From NCBI RefSeq assembly GCF_015751965.1, contig NZ_JADOVH010000001.1:310001-374000 (forward strand): a DNA stretch of 64,000 bases, read 5' to 3'. How positions within the stretch are numbered: the stretch's first letter is position 1; each line of letters starts with the position of its first letter. The notes under the pieces were generated by a model that did no database searches, was not told the DNA's origin, and saw only the letters and a list, made by a program, of their open reading frames with translations. Source of the DNA: Frigoribacterium sp. CG_9.8 (GTDB taxonomy: Bacteria > Actinomycetota > Actinomycetes > Actinomycetales > Microbacteriaceae). Made by a program: the position numbers and the translations under genes. This document shows, piece after piece, positions 44,559 through 53,113 of the stretch.

Positions 44559-46655
44559 TCAGGTGCGGCGAGTTTTGCGGGCGATATTTTGGACTGCGCG
44601 GGCGAGCCGCACAGCCAACCGCCTGCGAATGGATCCGATCGGAAGGGCTACTGCGACGGCCGCCTGGAGCCGAGTCGCGAGTTGGAACGTACGGGACGAC
44701 CGTAATTTAACCGCAGCAAGGTGGGCGTCGTGGATCTCGTTGCGCAGTGCCTTTTCGAGCTCAGAGGACGATCCCCTTTCGAGTTGGGACCGGATCTCCA
44801 ACGAAGCGATATGTCGCGAAAGGGTCGATCGCGAAATGACGAGATCGTGCTCTAGCTCCCTGATTTTGAAGTCGCGCTCCTCGAATGCAACTTCAAGCAC
44901 ACGTATTTTGGTGGTGCGCTCGGTCAGTTCAATGCTCAGAGCTTGCACTTCGCTCTCGAGCTCGCGGATGCGGGCGTCGAAAACACCGAGACGCGCATAA
45001 GCCGAATCGCGTTCTGAGACTGTCATCTCGACGTTCTCGAAGACGCGGTCACCAAGGGGCAGATTCCTGAGTGGGGTGTCAGCGACGGCGGTGAGTTCGT
45101 CGATCCAAGCCGAGCGAGGTCTCCCGGAACCACGGGACCCGGCGACGGTCCGCTGAAACTCGGCCTCGTCGATGATCGTGGCATTGAACCATCCGGTTTC
45201 CGACGAGTACCCCATCAGCTTGCCAAGGTGGGTGCCGATGTCGCGGACCGAGCGCACGCCGTCCGGCCAGAGCGACGGATGGGTGGTGAGAGCGAGTAGT
45301 CGCGATATTGTGATTAGCCCGCGCCGGATCGCGAAGTCGACGTCGTGTGAGACGGTCTCGAATTCGAGATCGATCGGAACGAGGGCGCCGTCGGGTCCGA
45401 TGATCAGGTTTCCTGGATGAAGGTCGAGCCAGAGGTGTCCCTTGGCGGAGAAATCGATGAGCAGTTCGCGCCATCCCGCGAGCCAGGCAGCCACCCGGTC
45501 ATCCGGAGCCCCGGCGATGACGCTGGCGAGAGTGGAGCCGACCACGAACTCGTAAGACGAGTCGTGAACGCTCAGCGCGGTTGAAGGGTCCGCCCGAGGG
45601 TAATGACGGGTGAAGATCACCTTTTCGCCGCTTCGGTGAACGATCGTCTGTGAGGTGAACTCGGCCGCTCGTTGCCAGGAGAAGTAGATGGCGAGGTTGT
45701 CCGGACTCCACAGTTGTTGCGAAGCGTTAGCAGCGGCGAGGATCACGAAAGAATTCGCCAGCTCGCCACCGAGCCCCTCCTCGACGAGCTGCTCCCACAC
45801 GCGGCTCTCATCCGCGAGCTTCGGTCGCTGGGCACCGTAATCCGGACTTGGCGTGAAAGCGAGATCTGAAAGGAGCCGTGCGTGCTCGCCGCTGAGGCGT
45901 GATGGGTCGGCCACCACACGTGCAATGCGATGATCGGGAAGGGCGACGAGCACATGGGGTTCGAGACCGGCACCGATGACGAGGTCGGTGAGCTCGGAGC
46001 GGCTGTGCGCCCGGTCTGATGAGCCGCGCGGATAGCCTTCGATCGAATCGAAGACAATATTGCTGCCGTCGTCAGGGGAGCCGACCAGGAACTTCGCTCC
46101 GAGCCGATTGGTCTCGGCGATCACGATCGACCCGCCGGGGGAGAGGAGCGCTGCGGCCTGCGCTAGCCAGAGATCCGCTGCCCCGGCCGCGACGCGAAGC
46201 TGGTCGACGGCCACGATGAGGTCGTAGGCCGGGACTGGGGGAACATCCGATAGGTCGCCGGCAAAGACGCGGGCGTTCTTGAACCCGGCGAGTCGCACGG
46301 CGGCGGTTGAGGCGAGCGCAAGGCGCGGTTCGAGGGTGTCGAGAATCGAGACAGACTCTGCGAGGTAACGCGATAGTGCGCCGGCGCCGGCGCCGACCTC
46401 AAGAACAACACTATTGGGATGGATGTCGAGGCTTCGAAGGATGTTAGACCGTGCCGGATCTACGTGGAACAGTTCACCAACAGTCTCCGCGTCACCGACG
46501 AGGGAGGGATCCCAGGACGGGACATTCGATGATGACGCGAGAATAGCCGCCTCGTGCGCCGTGAGCGGCGCCCCTGTCAGGACCGCGCCGTTGAGAACCG
46601 AGGCCTCCGCAGTTCGCCGGACAGAGAGGTCCCGCAGCGGCGTTGAGTTCACCAC
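44559..46655 (-). CDS. WbdD-like methyltransferase-kinase-coiled-coil protein (putative glycan chain terminator)
   Basis: A 698-residue protein with four parts in the same order as E. coli O9a WbdD. The SAM methyltransferase (about 60-235) has VVLEVGAGAGALSRYL (83-98). The kinase-like domain (about 330-500) has HLWLDLHPGNLIIG, with catalytic Asp411 and metal-binding Asn416, then VPIDLEFE with Asp429. A long coiled coil (about 542-652) contains RIRELESEVQALSIELTE. A basic amphipathic tail (about 653-698) opens SSRTFQLATRL. In the O9a system this enzyme phosphorylates and methylates the chain end, and its coil measures chain length. Here the acceptor is unknown. The gene is leftward, convergent with the GT2-GT4 fusion. 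Confidence 0.84.
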   Translation of the reverse strand: MVNSTPLRDLSVRRTAEASVLNGAVLTGAPLTAHEAAILASSSNVPSWDPSLVGDAETVGELFHVDPARSNILRSLDIHPNSVVLEVGAGAGALSRYLAESVSILDTLEPRLALASTAAVRLAGFKNARVFAGDLSDVPPVPAYDLIVAVDQLRVAAGAADLWLAQAAALLSPGGSIVIAETNRLGAKFLVGSPDDGSNIVFDSIEGYPRGSSDRAHSRSELTDLVIGAGLEPHVLVALPDHRIARVVADPSRLSGEHARLLSDLAFTPSPDYGAQRPKLADESRVWEQLVEEGLGGELANSFVILAAANASQQLWSPDNLAIYFSWQRAAEFTSQTIVHRSGEKVIFTRHYPRADPSTALSVHDSSYEFVVGSTLASVIAGAPDDRVAAWLAGWRELLIDFSAKGHLWLDLHPGNLIIGPDGALVPIDLEFETVSHDVDFAIRRGLITISRLLALTTHPSLWPDGVRSVRDIGTHLGKLMGYSSETGWFNATIIDEAEFQRTVAGSRGSGRPRSAWIDELTAVADTPLRNLPLGDRVFENVEMTVSERDSAYARLGVFDARIRELESEVQALSIELTERTTKIRVLEVAFEERDFKIRELEHDLVISRSTLSRHIASLEIRSQLERGSSSELEKALRNEIHDAHLAAVKLRSSRTFQLATRLQAAVAVALPIGSIRRRLAVRLARAVQNIARKTRRT

Positions 46656-46668
46656 GCCATTCTATGAG

Positions 46669-46689
46669 GGGCCAAGACAGGCTTGGCCC
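46669..46689. repeat. 8-bp hairpin upstream of the methyltransferase-kinase gene
   Basis: GGGCCAAG (46669-46676) and CTTGGCCC (46682-46689) enclose a 5-base loop, 14 bp upstream of the ATG at 46655 and about 150 bp after the stop of the beta-helix gene. There is no U-run, so it is not a convincing terminator. A leader hairpin that could mask the ribosome-binding site is possible. The 183-bp gap holds nothing else I recognise. Confidence 0.45.
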
Positions 46690-46838
46690 GATGCTGCCGG
46701 AACACTGCCACGCAGTAGGGAAATTGCGTCTTAACCCATCTTGGCAAATCCCACCTCCGGGGCGACATCACATCCTCCGAAGAATACGACAGCCGGGTGT
46801 AGCAAACATCGGCCATGCTTACTCTTATCGTTCTGGGT

Positions 46839-48983
46839 CTACTGGGGAACTCGAAAGTTCGGACCTTCGTAGCTCCAGACGTGCAGTGGGAATAAAGACT
46901 GAATCTCTGCGCTCTCAGCCGCGCTTGCAGTATAGAAATGGGTCTTATTGTCAGGGCTCCAAAATCGAAATACCGGACGAGACTGTACTCCGGTGTCGAG
47001 AGGGTAGACGTAGTAGGCGACGCCCTCGTAGGACCAAAGTAACTTCATTGCAGCGTCACTTCTTAATCCATCGGCCTCTGCTGCATTAGCGGTGTAAAAG
47101 TGACTCTGGTAGGACGCACTGTAGAAACGGTACAAGGGCACAGTTCCCGAAAGGGAAGACGTGAATGCGTCGAATGCCATCCCTTCATATCGCCACTCCG
47201 CCGGATTGTAGGTGGATGCGACTAGGTTTCGTTCGTCGTTGCTAATTGTGAAAAAGTGACTCTTCTTTGATTCGCTCCAGAAACGATATACGTGTGCGGG
47301 TATGACCGGGCTGGCGACGTATTCGAACGCGCCAATATCGATCGAGCTGGTCTGGCGGATGGCCCGGCGATAATCGTTCGCCACGGGGGGGATGGAAATG
47401 TTCGTCCCTACGTCGATCGCACCAGAGTTCGAGGACAGAGAGAAATCACCGCCACCGTAGTTCACGAAGCCGGGGTCGACCACCACATTGTTGTGTGCAT
47501 TCGGAACCGAGTTGAGTTGAGCCGAGGTGGTGTAGCGGTGGGCGTAGTCGAAGTAGAGGCCACTCCCCTCGGCGGCCGGAGTGGAGTTCGGGGTCGTGAT
47601 GAGGTTGTTGTCGAGTCGGGTGGGCCCGACGTTCAACTGGAAGAACACCTGATAGCCGTCGTTCTGGGTCAGCAGGTTGTTCACAAGGGCGACCGATCCA
47701 CTCGCGACGTAGATCGCACCACCGGCAGCACCGGTCGCGTGGTTATTCACCAGGGTGTTGTTAACGAGCGTCGCAGGCACGTTCGTGAGTGATATCCCGC
47801 CGCCGATCGTGGCCGAGTTGGCGACGAACTGATTATTGGTAGCGGTAAGCATGGAGTTGGCCGCGTACAGCCCGCCGCCTTGCTTCGAATTGTCACCACC
47901 TGAAACAAAGTTGCCAGCAATCAAATTTCCGGTGAGCGTGGTGCTCGCGTTCTCCCCGCTTGAGATACCGCCACCGATGTTTGAGGCCGAGTTGTCCCGA
48001 ATGGTGTTAGAGGTGAGTGTGGCGACCGTGCTGTCGAAAATTGCGACACCGCCGCCCACTCCCGACCCTGGGATGTTCGGGTTGGTCGCCGCGCTGTTTC
48101 CCTCGATGACATTCGAGGTGAGGGTGGCATTGGATCCGGTCGACTCGAGATGGATTCCGGCGCCGTAGCCTGCCTTGTTATTCGCGACGTGGTTTCCCTC
48201 GATGATCACGTTGGCGCCCGTGCGCACCATGATTCCGCCACCCGCGAACTCTGCGGTGTTGCCGCTGATTTCATTGTTCAGCACAACCGGATTCGAGTGG
48301 GCGTTCGGGTCGCCAGTGTTTTCGAGGTAGATGCCTCCGCCTGACGATCCGCCGTTGGCGATGGATGCTCCAGAGGTGCTGTTGCTTGTGATCAAGTTGT
48401 TGTAGATGACCGGGCTCGAGCCGTTGTAGACGAAAATACCGCCACCGCCGGAGGTCGCCTGGTTGCTGAAAATTGTGTTGTTAGCGATGATCGGAGTCGC
48501 ATTCGTGAAGATCTCGATACCGCCGCCATACCCGTGGGCGGTGTTGTTCGTGATGATGTTGTGGGTGATTTCCGGGTTCGCGTCGTTGAACACCGTGATG
48601 CCGCCGCCTTGCCCGCTGGGCGCGTTGCCATCGGCGATAGTGAAGCCCGACACGATCGTCTTCCGGTCGGAGGCCCACGGTACGTTACTGATGAATACTG
48701 CCGCGGCTGAGGTGCTGTTTGCGCGAATGATCGTGCTCGACGGATTGGCAATATCGCCGATCAGCGAGATGTAGCGACCGTTGAGTGTGAGGTTGCCGTA
48801 ATACGTTCCTGGTGAGACCTTTACGGTGTCGCCGTTCGCGGAGGCATTGATAGCCGCCTGAATCGACTGGCCCTGGCTTACGTTGCGCGTTGTCGCGCTC
48901 GCCGAGGGTGGGGCAGTGATTGCGACCGCGATGATCGCTAAAGCCATGGCTGATGCAGCACTAAAAAGGCGTTTCGACTTCAA
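46839..48983 (-). CDS. Secreted right-handed beta-helix protein with C-terminal DUF5648-type repeats
   Basis: A 714-residue secreted protein. It starts at TTG 48983, behind GGTGGGGAA, since this start supplies the basic n-region of the signal peptide (MKSKRLF...); the later ATG would remove it. Cleavage is likely after PPSASA. Residues ~35-540 are a pectate-lyase-like beta-helix with many Asn/Gly-rich coils (NNTAHGYGGGIEI and similar). The last ~150 residues hold three repeats of the type VYRFWSESKKSHFFT, FRFWSPDNKTHFYT, a family often found in secreted and surface proteins. It may bind or trim surface polysaccharide. No catalytic residues are recognised. Confidence 0.85.
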   Translation of the reverse strand: MKSKRLFSAASAMALAIIAVAITAPPSASATTRNVSQGQSIQAAINASANGDTVKVSPGTYYGNLTLNGRYISLIGDIANPSSTIIRANSTSAAAVFISNVPWASDRKTIVSGFTIADGNAPSGQGGGITVFNDANPEITHNIITNNTAHGYGGGIEIFTNATPIIANNTIFSNQATSGGGGIFVYNGSSPVIYNNLITSNSTSGASIANGGSSGGGIYLENTGDPNAHSNPVVLNNEISGNTAEFAGGGIMVRTGANVIIEGNHVANNKAGYGAGIHLESTGSNATLTSNVIEGNSAATNPNIPGSGVGGGVAIFDSTVATLTSNTIRDNSASNIGGGISSGENASTTLTGNLIAGNFVSGGDNSKQGGGLYAANSMLTATNNQFVANSATIGGGISLTNVPATLVNNTLVNNHATGAAGGAIYVASGSVALVNNLLTQNDGYQVFFQLNVGPTRLDNNLITTPNSTPAAEGSGLYFDYAHRYTTSAQLNSVPNAHNNVVVDPGFVNYGGGDFSLSSNSGAIDVGTNISIPPVANDYRRAIRQTSSIDIGAFEYVASPVIPAHVYRFWSESKKSHFFTISNDERNLVASTYNPAEWRYEGMAFDAFTSSLSGTVPLYRFYSASYQSHFYTANAAEADGLRSDAAMKLLWSYEGVAYYVYPLDTGVQSRPVFRFWSPDNKTHFYTASAAESAEIQSLFPLHVWSYEGPNFRVPQ

Positions 48984-49055
48984 GAGTTCCCCACCCGAAT
49001 TCTCAAGTGTTTCCTGATGAGCCTAACCGAGGGAGGCCTGTTGAGTAGATGCCCC

Positions 49056-50348
49056 CTAAGAGGGCACAATTGGCCGAATAGCCGCAAAAGCGCGACGCCA
49101 GCTCAGCTCGCGCGACGCCTTAACGGAGCACACCACGAAGGTCAGCCAGCCGAACTCCACGAGCAACGAGCTCTCCGCGAGACCGGTGACGAGCAGCACC
49201 ACGAGCACGAGCGCCGGCCAGGCGTAGACGAAGCTGCGCTGGCGGGAAGCGAGCAGCCAGGAGCGGATGAAGGCGAGCCCGACCATGAACACGAACACGA
49301 AGAGACCGATCAGGCCGACCTGGAGCCACACGTCGAGGTAGGCGTTGAGGGCGGACGGCTGGAGTCCGTCGCGAATATAGGTAAAAGGAGGAAGGCCCTC
49401 CCACCAGTGACCGGCCCACCCCCATCCTTCGAGCTCATGGTTGGGGATGAGTAAGCGGATCGGGCGCCAGACCGCGAGTCGCTGGGTGAGCTCGTTGCTC
49501 GCGCTGAGGGCGTTGATGATCGGGGCGCGTGCGGCCCAGGCGATGGCACCGACGGTGATGGTGGATCCCAGCAGCACGAACTGCCATACCCGTTTGCGCT
49601 CGGGGGACACCCGGCGCAGGCCGTAGAGGGCGAGGGTTGCGAGCATCACCACCACGAAGGTGCCGAAGGCGATCGGGGAGCGCGAGACCAGGAGCATGAA
49701 CCCTCCGAGCAGCAGGGATCCGATCCCCAGGTCACGCGACACCGAGCGTGTTCGGAGCTCGGTGCCGAAAGTGACGATGGCAACGAGCGTGACGATCCCG
49801 AGCTGGTTACGGGCGCCGAAGATGCCCTGGATCGGGCCGAGCTCGTGGAGGTTACCCGCGATTGCAAGGAAGTGGATCGGGCTGTCGATGAGAATCCCAG
49901 AAAAGATCTCGAGCACCAGGGAGAGCAGGAGCGCGGCGCGCAACACATTGCCGAATGCCCGTGCGATCTGAATGGTGTCGCGGATGAGCGCGATATAGAC
50001 GCCAAGCATCGAGACGGCGAGGAGGTAAATCGCGCTGCCAACTGTCGCCCAGCTGTACTGGCTCCAGATGGCAGAGATCGCAGCCCACCCGACGAAGACG
50101 AGCAGTGAGACGGGCAGGAGCCCGTGCCACTCGATCTCCTCCCGCTGGGCGAGCAGCGACAGCGAAGCCAATACGACCAGGCTGGCGAGGATGGCCAGTG
50201 CCCCCGCCCATCCCATCAGCTCATGCAGTAGCAGCGTGGCGAGTTGCGATCCGATGATGACCTGAGTGAGCGCCGCCGAGAAGCGGGGGGCCCCGAGAAA
50301 GCTCCTCGCGAGTTCGAATGCGGGATGCCGCGGCTGGGCCGGGCTCAC
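49056..50348 (-). CDS. O-antigen ligase/polymerase-like membrane protein (Wzy/WaaL family), first of two
   Basis: A 430-residue polytopic protein with about ten to twelve membrane segments. Family features are the GIFGARNQLGIVTLVAIV segment (a conserved Arg/Asn region), SRSPIAFGTFVVV, and the large extracytoplasmic loop with LEGWGWAGHWWEGLPPF and NAYLDVWLQVGLIGL, where the conserved His/Arg-type residues sit. Such proteins polymerise repeat units or ligate glycans to an acceptor outside. It is adjacent to a paralogue (30-bp gap), both leftward and at the right end of the island. Polymerase versus ligase cannot be decided by sequence alone. Confidence 0.85.
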   Translation of the reverse strand: MSPAQPRHPAFELARSFLGAPRFSAALTQVIIGSQLATLLLHELMGWAGALAILASLVVLASLSLLAQREEIEWHGLLPVSLLVFVGWAAISAIWSQYSWATVGSAIYLLAVSMLGVYIALIRDTIQIARAFGNVLRAALLLSLVLEIFSGILIDSPIHFLAIAGNLHELGPIQGIFGARNQLGIVTLVAIVTFGTELRTRSVSRDLGIGSLLLGGFMLLVSRSPIAFGTFVVVMLATLALYGLRRVSPERKRVWQFVLLGSTITVGAIAWAARAPIINALSASNELTQRLAVWRPIRLLIPNHELEGWGWAGHWWEGLPPFTYIRDGLQPSALNAYLDVWLQVGLIGLFVFVFMVGLAFIRSWLLASRQRSFVYAWPALVLVVLLVTGLAESSLLVEFGWLTFVVCSVKASRELSWRRAFAAIRPIVPS

Positions 50349-50378
50349 GAACGACTCCGGATCATGCGTGCCCCCGGC

Positions 50379-51719
50379 TCACGGTCGCCGTCGCAGGGTG
50401 GCGGGGGAGAGCTCCGGCTCCACCGGTCCGAGGCCGAGTGGACTGGTCTTGGTTTTGACGGCCCAGATTACGAGCAGCATCAGTCCGCCCTCGAGCAGGA
50501 TGCGGCTCTCGGCGATGCTCTGCACCAGCTGCGCAGTGAGCACGAGCACCGGCAGGAGCGACAACCAGAGGTGCGAGCCCGGGTCGCGGGGTGAGATCAC
50601 GACGGGATTGATGGCGATGAGCCAGGAGCGGAGGAGCGTTGCAAGAACCAGAGCGCCGAACACCACCAGGCCGAGAATTCCGAGCTGCAGCCAGATGTCG
50701 AGCCAGGCGTCGTGAGCGTGGGGCGGCTGCACCCCGCCGGCCTTCTTGAGCGTGTTGAACGGAGCGATCCAGACGATCCAGTAGCCGAGCCATCCCCAGC
50801 CCTGCCCGGGGCGCTGTTGTGCGAGCTGGATGACTTCGTTCCAGATGGTGAAGCGACCGGTGAAGTCCGAACTCTTGCCGAGCAGCGCGAGAATCCGACC
50901 CTGCTGGGCTACCGCGAGCACGCTGAAAAAGGTAATGGCAAAGACTATGCCGCCATAGGCATATGCGCGCCCCTTCGGTGTGCGGGCCCGACGCACGAGC
51001 AGAGCAGCGAGGGCCACGACAATCACCACGACGAGGGCCACAACAATGGTGGCGGATCGGGTGATTACGATCGTGGCGATGGCGACGGCGAGCCAGAACC
51101 AGCCCGATCCACGTTTCACCGTCTTCGAGGCGAGCTGGATCGCAAACACGATGAGGCCGATGAGCGCGGCCATGGCGAGCAGGCTCGAATTGCCGACGAT
51201 GCCCTGGATCTTGCCGAGGTCGAAGAGCAGGTCGCGCGACCAGTACAGAAGCTTGGCTGGATGGCTCTCGGGTGTGATCCAGACCGGGTAGATCGGGTGT
51301 CGGATGATCGCGGACACGATGAATTCGAATAGGAACGAGAGTCCGAGTACGAGGCGAAAGACCCAGCCGAGCACGATGAGCAGGTCCGGCCAGGTCACCG
51401 TCACCGCGATCGATACCGCGGAGGCGGTGGTCAGCAGCAGCACAACCGCGCCGAGGACAGTGAATCCGGGGTAATACGACCATGCGATCGAGAGGAATGC
51501 AAGAGCGATGAAGGCGAGCAGCGGATAGGGCAGCGAGGCGATGCGGAATCGCGCACGATTATGGATCAGCACCACGATCGATATGGCGGCGATGACCACC
51601 ACGAATACGCCATAGCCGTACCAACTGAAGGAATTGCGCCAGAAGTCGCCAGCGATTCCGGTGAACAACACGAAAGTCGCGAATCCCAGGCGGAATCGGC
51701 GACTGTCGAGTGCGGTCAT
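50379..51719 (-). CDS. O-antigen ligase/polymerase-like membrane protein, second of two
   Basis: A 446-residue polytopic protein with about twelve membrane segments and the same family pattern: GKIQGIVGNSSLLAMAALIG, TRSATIVVALVVVIV, then the loop with GWGWLGYWIVWIAPF and HDAWLDIWLQLGILGL. It resembles ExoQ-type proteins and the adjacent 49056 gene. Two such proteins in a locus that also has an ABC exporter is unusual, as Wzm/Wzt pathways do not need a Wzy polymerase; one or both may be ligases. ATG 51719 follows a 114-bp gap from the acyl-CoA dehydrogenase gene. Confidence 0.85.
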   Translation of the reverse strand: MTALDSRRFRLGFATFVLFTGIAGDFWRNSFSWYGYGVFVVVIAAISIVVLIHNRARFRIASLPYPLLAFIALAFLSIAWSYYPGFTVLGAVVLLLTTASAVSIAVTVTWPDLLIVLGWVFRLVLGLSFLFEFIVSAIIRHPIYPVWITPESHPAKLLYWSRDLLFDLGKIQGIVGNSSLLAMAALIGLIVFAIQLASKTVKRGSGWFWLAVAIATIVITRSATIVVALVVVIVVALAALLVRRARTPKGRAYAYGGIVFAITFFSVLAVAQQGRILALLGKSSDFTGRFTIWNEVIQLAQQRPGQGWGWLGYWIVWIAPFNTLKKAGGVQPPHAHDAWLDIWLQLGILGLVVFGALVLATLLRSWLIAINPVVISPRDPGSHLWLSLLPVLVLTAQLVQSIAESRILLEGGLMLLVIWAVKTKTSPLGLGPVEPELSPATLRRRP

Positions 51720-51833
51720 ACCTCGAGGGTAGCGGCTCTGGTCTGCGGAGAGTCGCTGGTCGAGTAGCGCCGTCCGGGGCCCATTTCGATACCTGGCCGA
51801 CCGCCGGGTCGCCGCGAGGGTGGCGGGAAAGCT

Positions 51834-53057
51834 CTAGACGAACGCGGCCTTACCGGTGATCGCACGCCCGACGATGAGGGTGTTCATCTCGCGGGTGCCC
51901 TCGTAGGAGTAGATGGCTTCGGCATCCGCGAAATATTTCATCACGCCGTAATCCATGACGATGCCGTTGCCTCCGAAGAGCTCTCGGCACCAGGCAACGG
52001 TTTCGCGCATACGGCTGGTCGTGAACTCCTTGGCGAGCGAGGAGTGCTCGTCACGCTGGGTTCCCTGGTCGAGCATGTCTGAGACGCGGATGACGATGCC
52101 GATCGAGGCGGTGATGTTGCCGAGGCTCTTGGCCAGCAATTCCTGCACCAACTGGTGACTGCCGATCGGCTTGCCGAACTGGATGCGTGTGTCGGCGTAT
52201 TCGACGGCGGCCTCGTATGCTCCGACCGAGTTGCCGACCGCGGCCCAGGCCACCTCGGCGCGGGTGAGGCGCAGCACGGCGGCGGTCTCGCGGAACGACT
52301 TTGAGCCCTGCAGGCGGTTCTCCTCCGGCACGATCACGTCGGTGAGCACAATATCGGCGTTCTGCACGATGCGGAGCGCCTGCTTGTTTTCGATGCGCTT
52401 GGCGGAGTAGCCCTCGGTCGTGGTCGGCACGATGAAGCCCTTGACCTGGTTGTCATCGGCATCCCGCGCCCAGATGATCGTGACGTCGCTGATCGAGCCA
52501 TTGCCGATCCAGCGCTTGGCACCATTGATCACCCAGTGGTCGCCCACGCGCTTCGCAACGGTCTGGAGGCCCTGTGCGGTGTCGGAGCCGGAGAGAGGCT
52601 CGGTGAGTCCGAAGGCGCCGAGCAGCTCGCCACTGGCGAACCGCGGCAGCCACTCGGCCCGCTGCTCAGCGGAGCCGGCGACGGCGATCGAGCCCATCAC
52701 GAGACCGTTCTGCATGCCGACGAGAGTCGCGACCGAGGCATCCACCCGCGCGAGTTCCAGGGCAACCCAGCCGCGGAAGGTGGCACTGTTGGCAAACTGC
52801 TGCGTCTCCGGGTAGGACTGCCCGAAGAGGCCGAGTTCGGCGAGGCCGTCGACGATGTGGCGCGGGAAGAACTCTGCCTTCGTCCACAGGTCGTTCATGA
52901 TCGGGCGCACCTCGGCGTCGAGGAACGCGCGGAGCTTCACAATGAACTGCTTCTCCTGTTCGGTAAGCAGGCTCTCATAGCCGTAGAAGTCGCTGATCAG
53001 CGGGGTGAAAGGGGCCAGCTCGGCGGCGGACTGCTGGTTTTCTGCGGTGAGGGTCAT
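51834..53057 (-). CDS. Acyl-CoA dehydrogenase (glutaryl-CoA dehydrogenase-like)
   Basis: A 407-residue flavoenzyme that oxidises an acyl-CoA to the 2-enoyl form. It shows the family blocks AFGLTEPLSGSDTAQGLQT, INGAKRWIGNGSISDV and RIQFGKPIGSHQLVQE, FAD-binding LFGGNGIVMDYGVM, and the C-terminal YSYEGTREMNTLIVGRAITG containing the expected catalytic Glu. The N-terminal pattern (YGYESLLTEQEKQFI, AEFFPRHIVDGL) is like the glutaryl-CoA dehydrogenase subfamily, but substrate specificity is not established. ATG 53057 has GGAG six bases upstream. It marks the return to housekeeping genes right of the island. Confidence 0.92.
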   Translation of the reverse strand: MTLTAENQQSAAELAPFTPLISDFYGYESLLTEQEKQFIVKLRAFLDAEVRPIMNDLWTKAEFFPRHIVDGLAELGLFGQSYPETQQFANSATFRGWVALELARVDASVATLVGMQNGLVMGSIAVAGSAEQRAEWLPRFASGELLGAFGLTEPLSGSDTAQGLQTVAKRVGDHWVINGAKRWIGNGSISDVTIIWARDADDNQVKGFIVPTTTEGYSAKRIENKQALRIVQNADIVLTDVIVPEENRLQGSKSFRETAAVLRLTRAEVAWAAVGNSVGAYEAAVEYADTRIQFGKPIGSHQLVQELLAKSLGNITASIGIVIRVSDMLDQGTQRDEHSSLAKEFTTSRMRETVAWCRELFGGNGIVMDYGVMKYFADAEAIYSYEGTREMNTLIVGRAITGKAAFV

Positions 53058-53113
53058 CGGGGCTCCGTTGCGTGAGGGTGGGCTATCGCTACTTTAAGGT
53101 CCGATTCTGGGCG

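Noticed and set aside
50362-51483. A 373-codon minus-strand open frame overlapping the second ligase-like gene in another frame
   Set aside because: Its Arg/His-rich composition is that of a shifted frame. The 50379-51719 frame gives a coherent membrane protein.
11491-51719. The island as a prophage
   Set aside because: No integrase, terminase, capsid, tail or lysis genes are present. The content is glycan synthesis and export.
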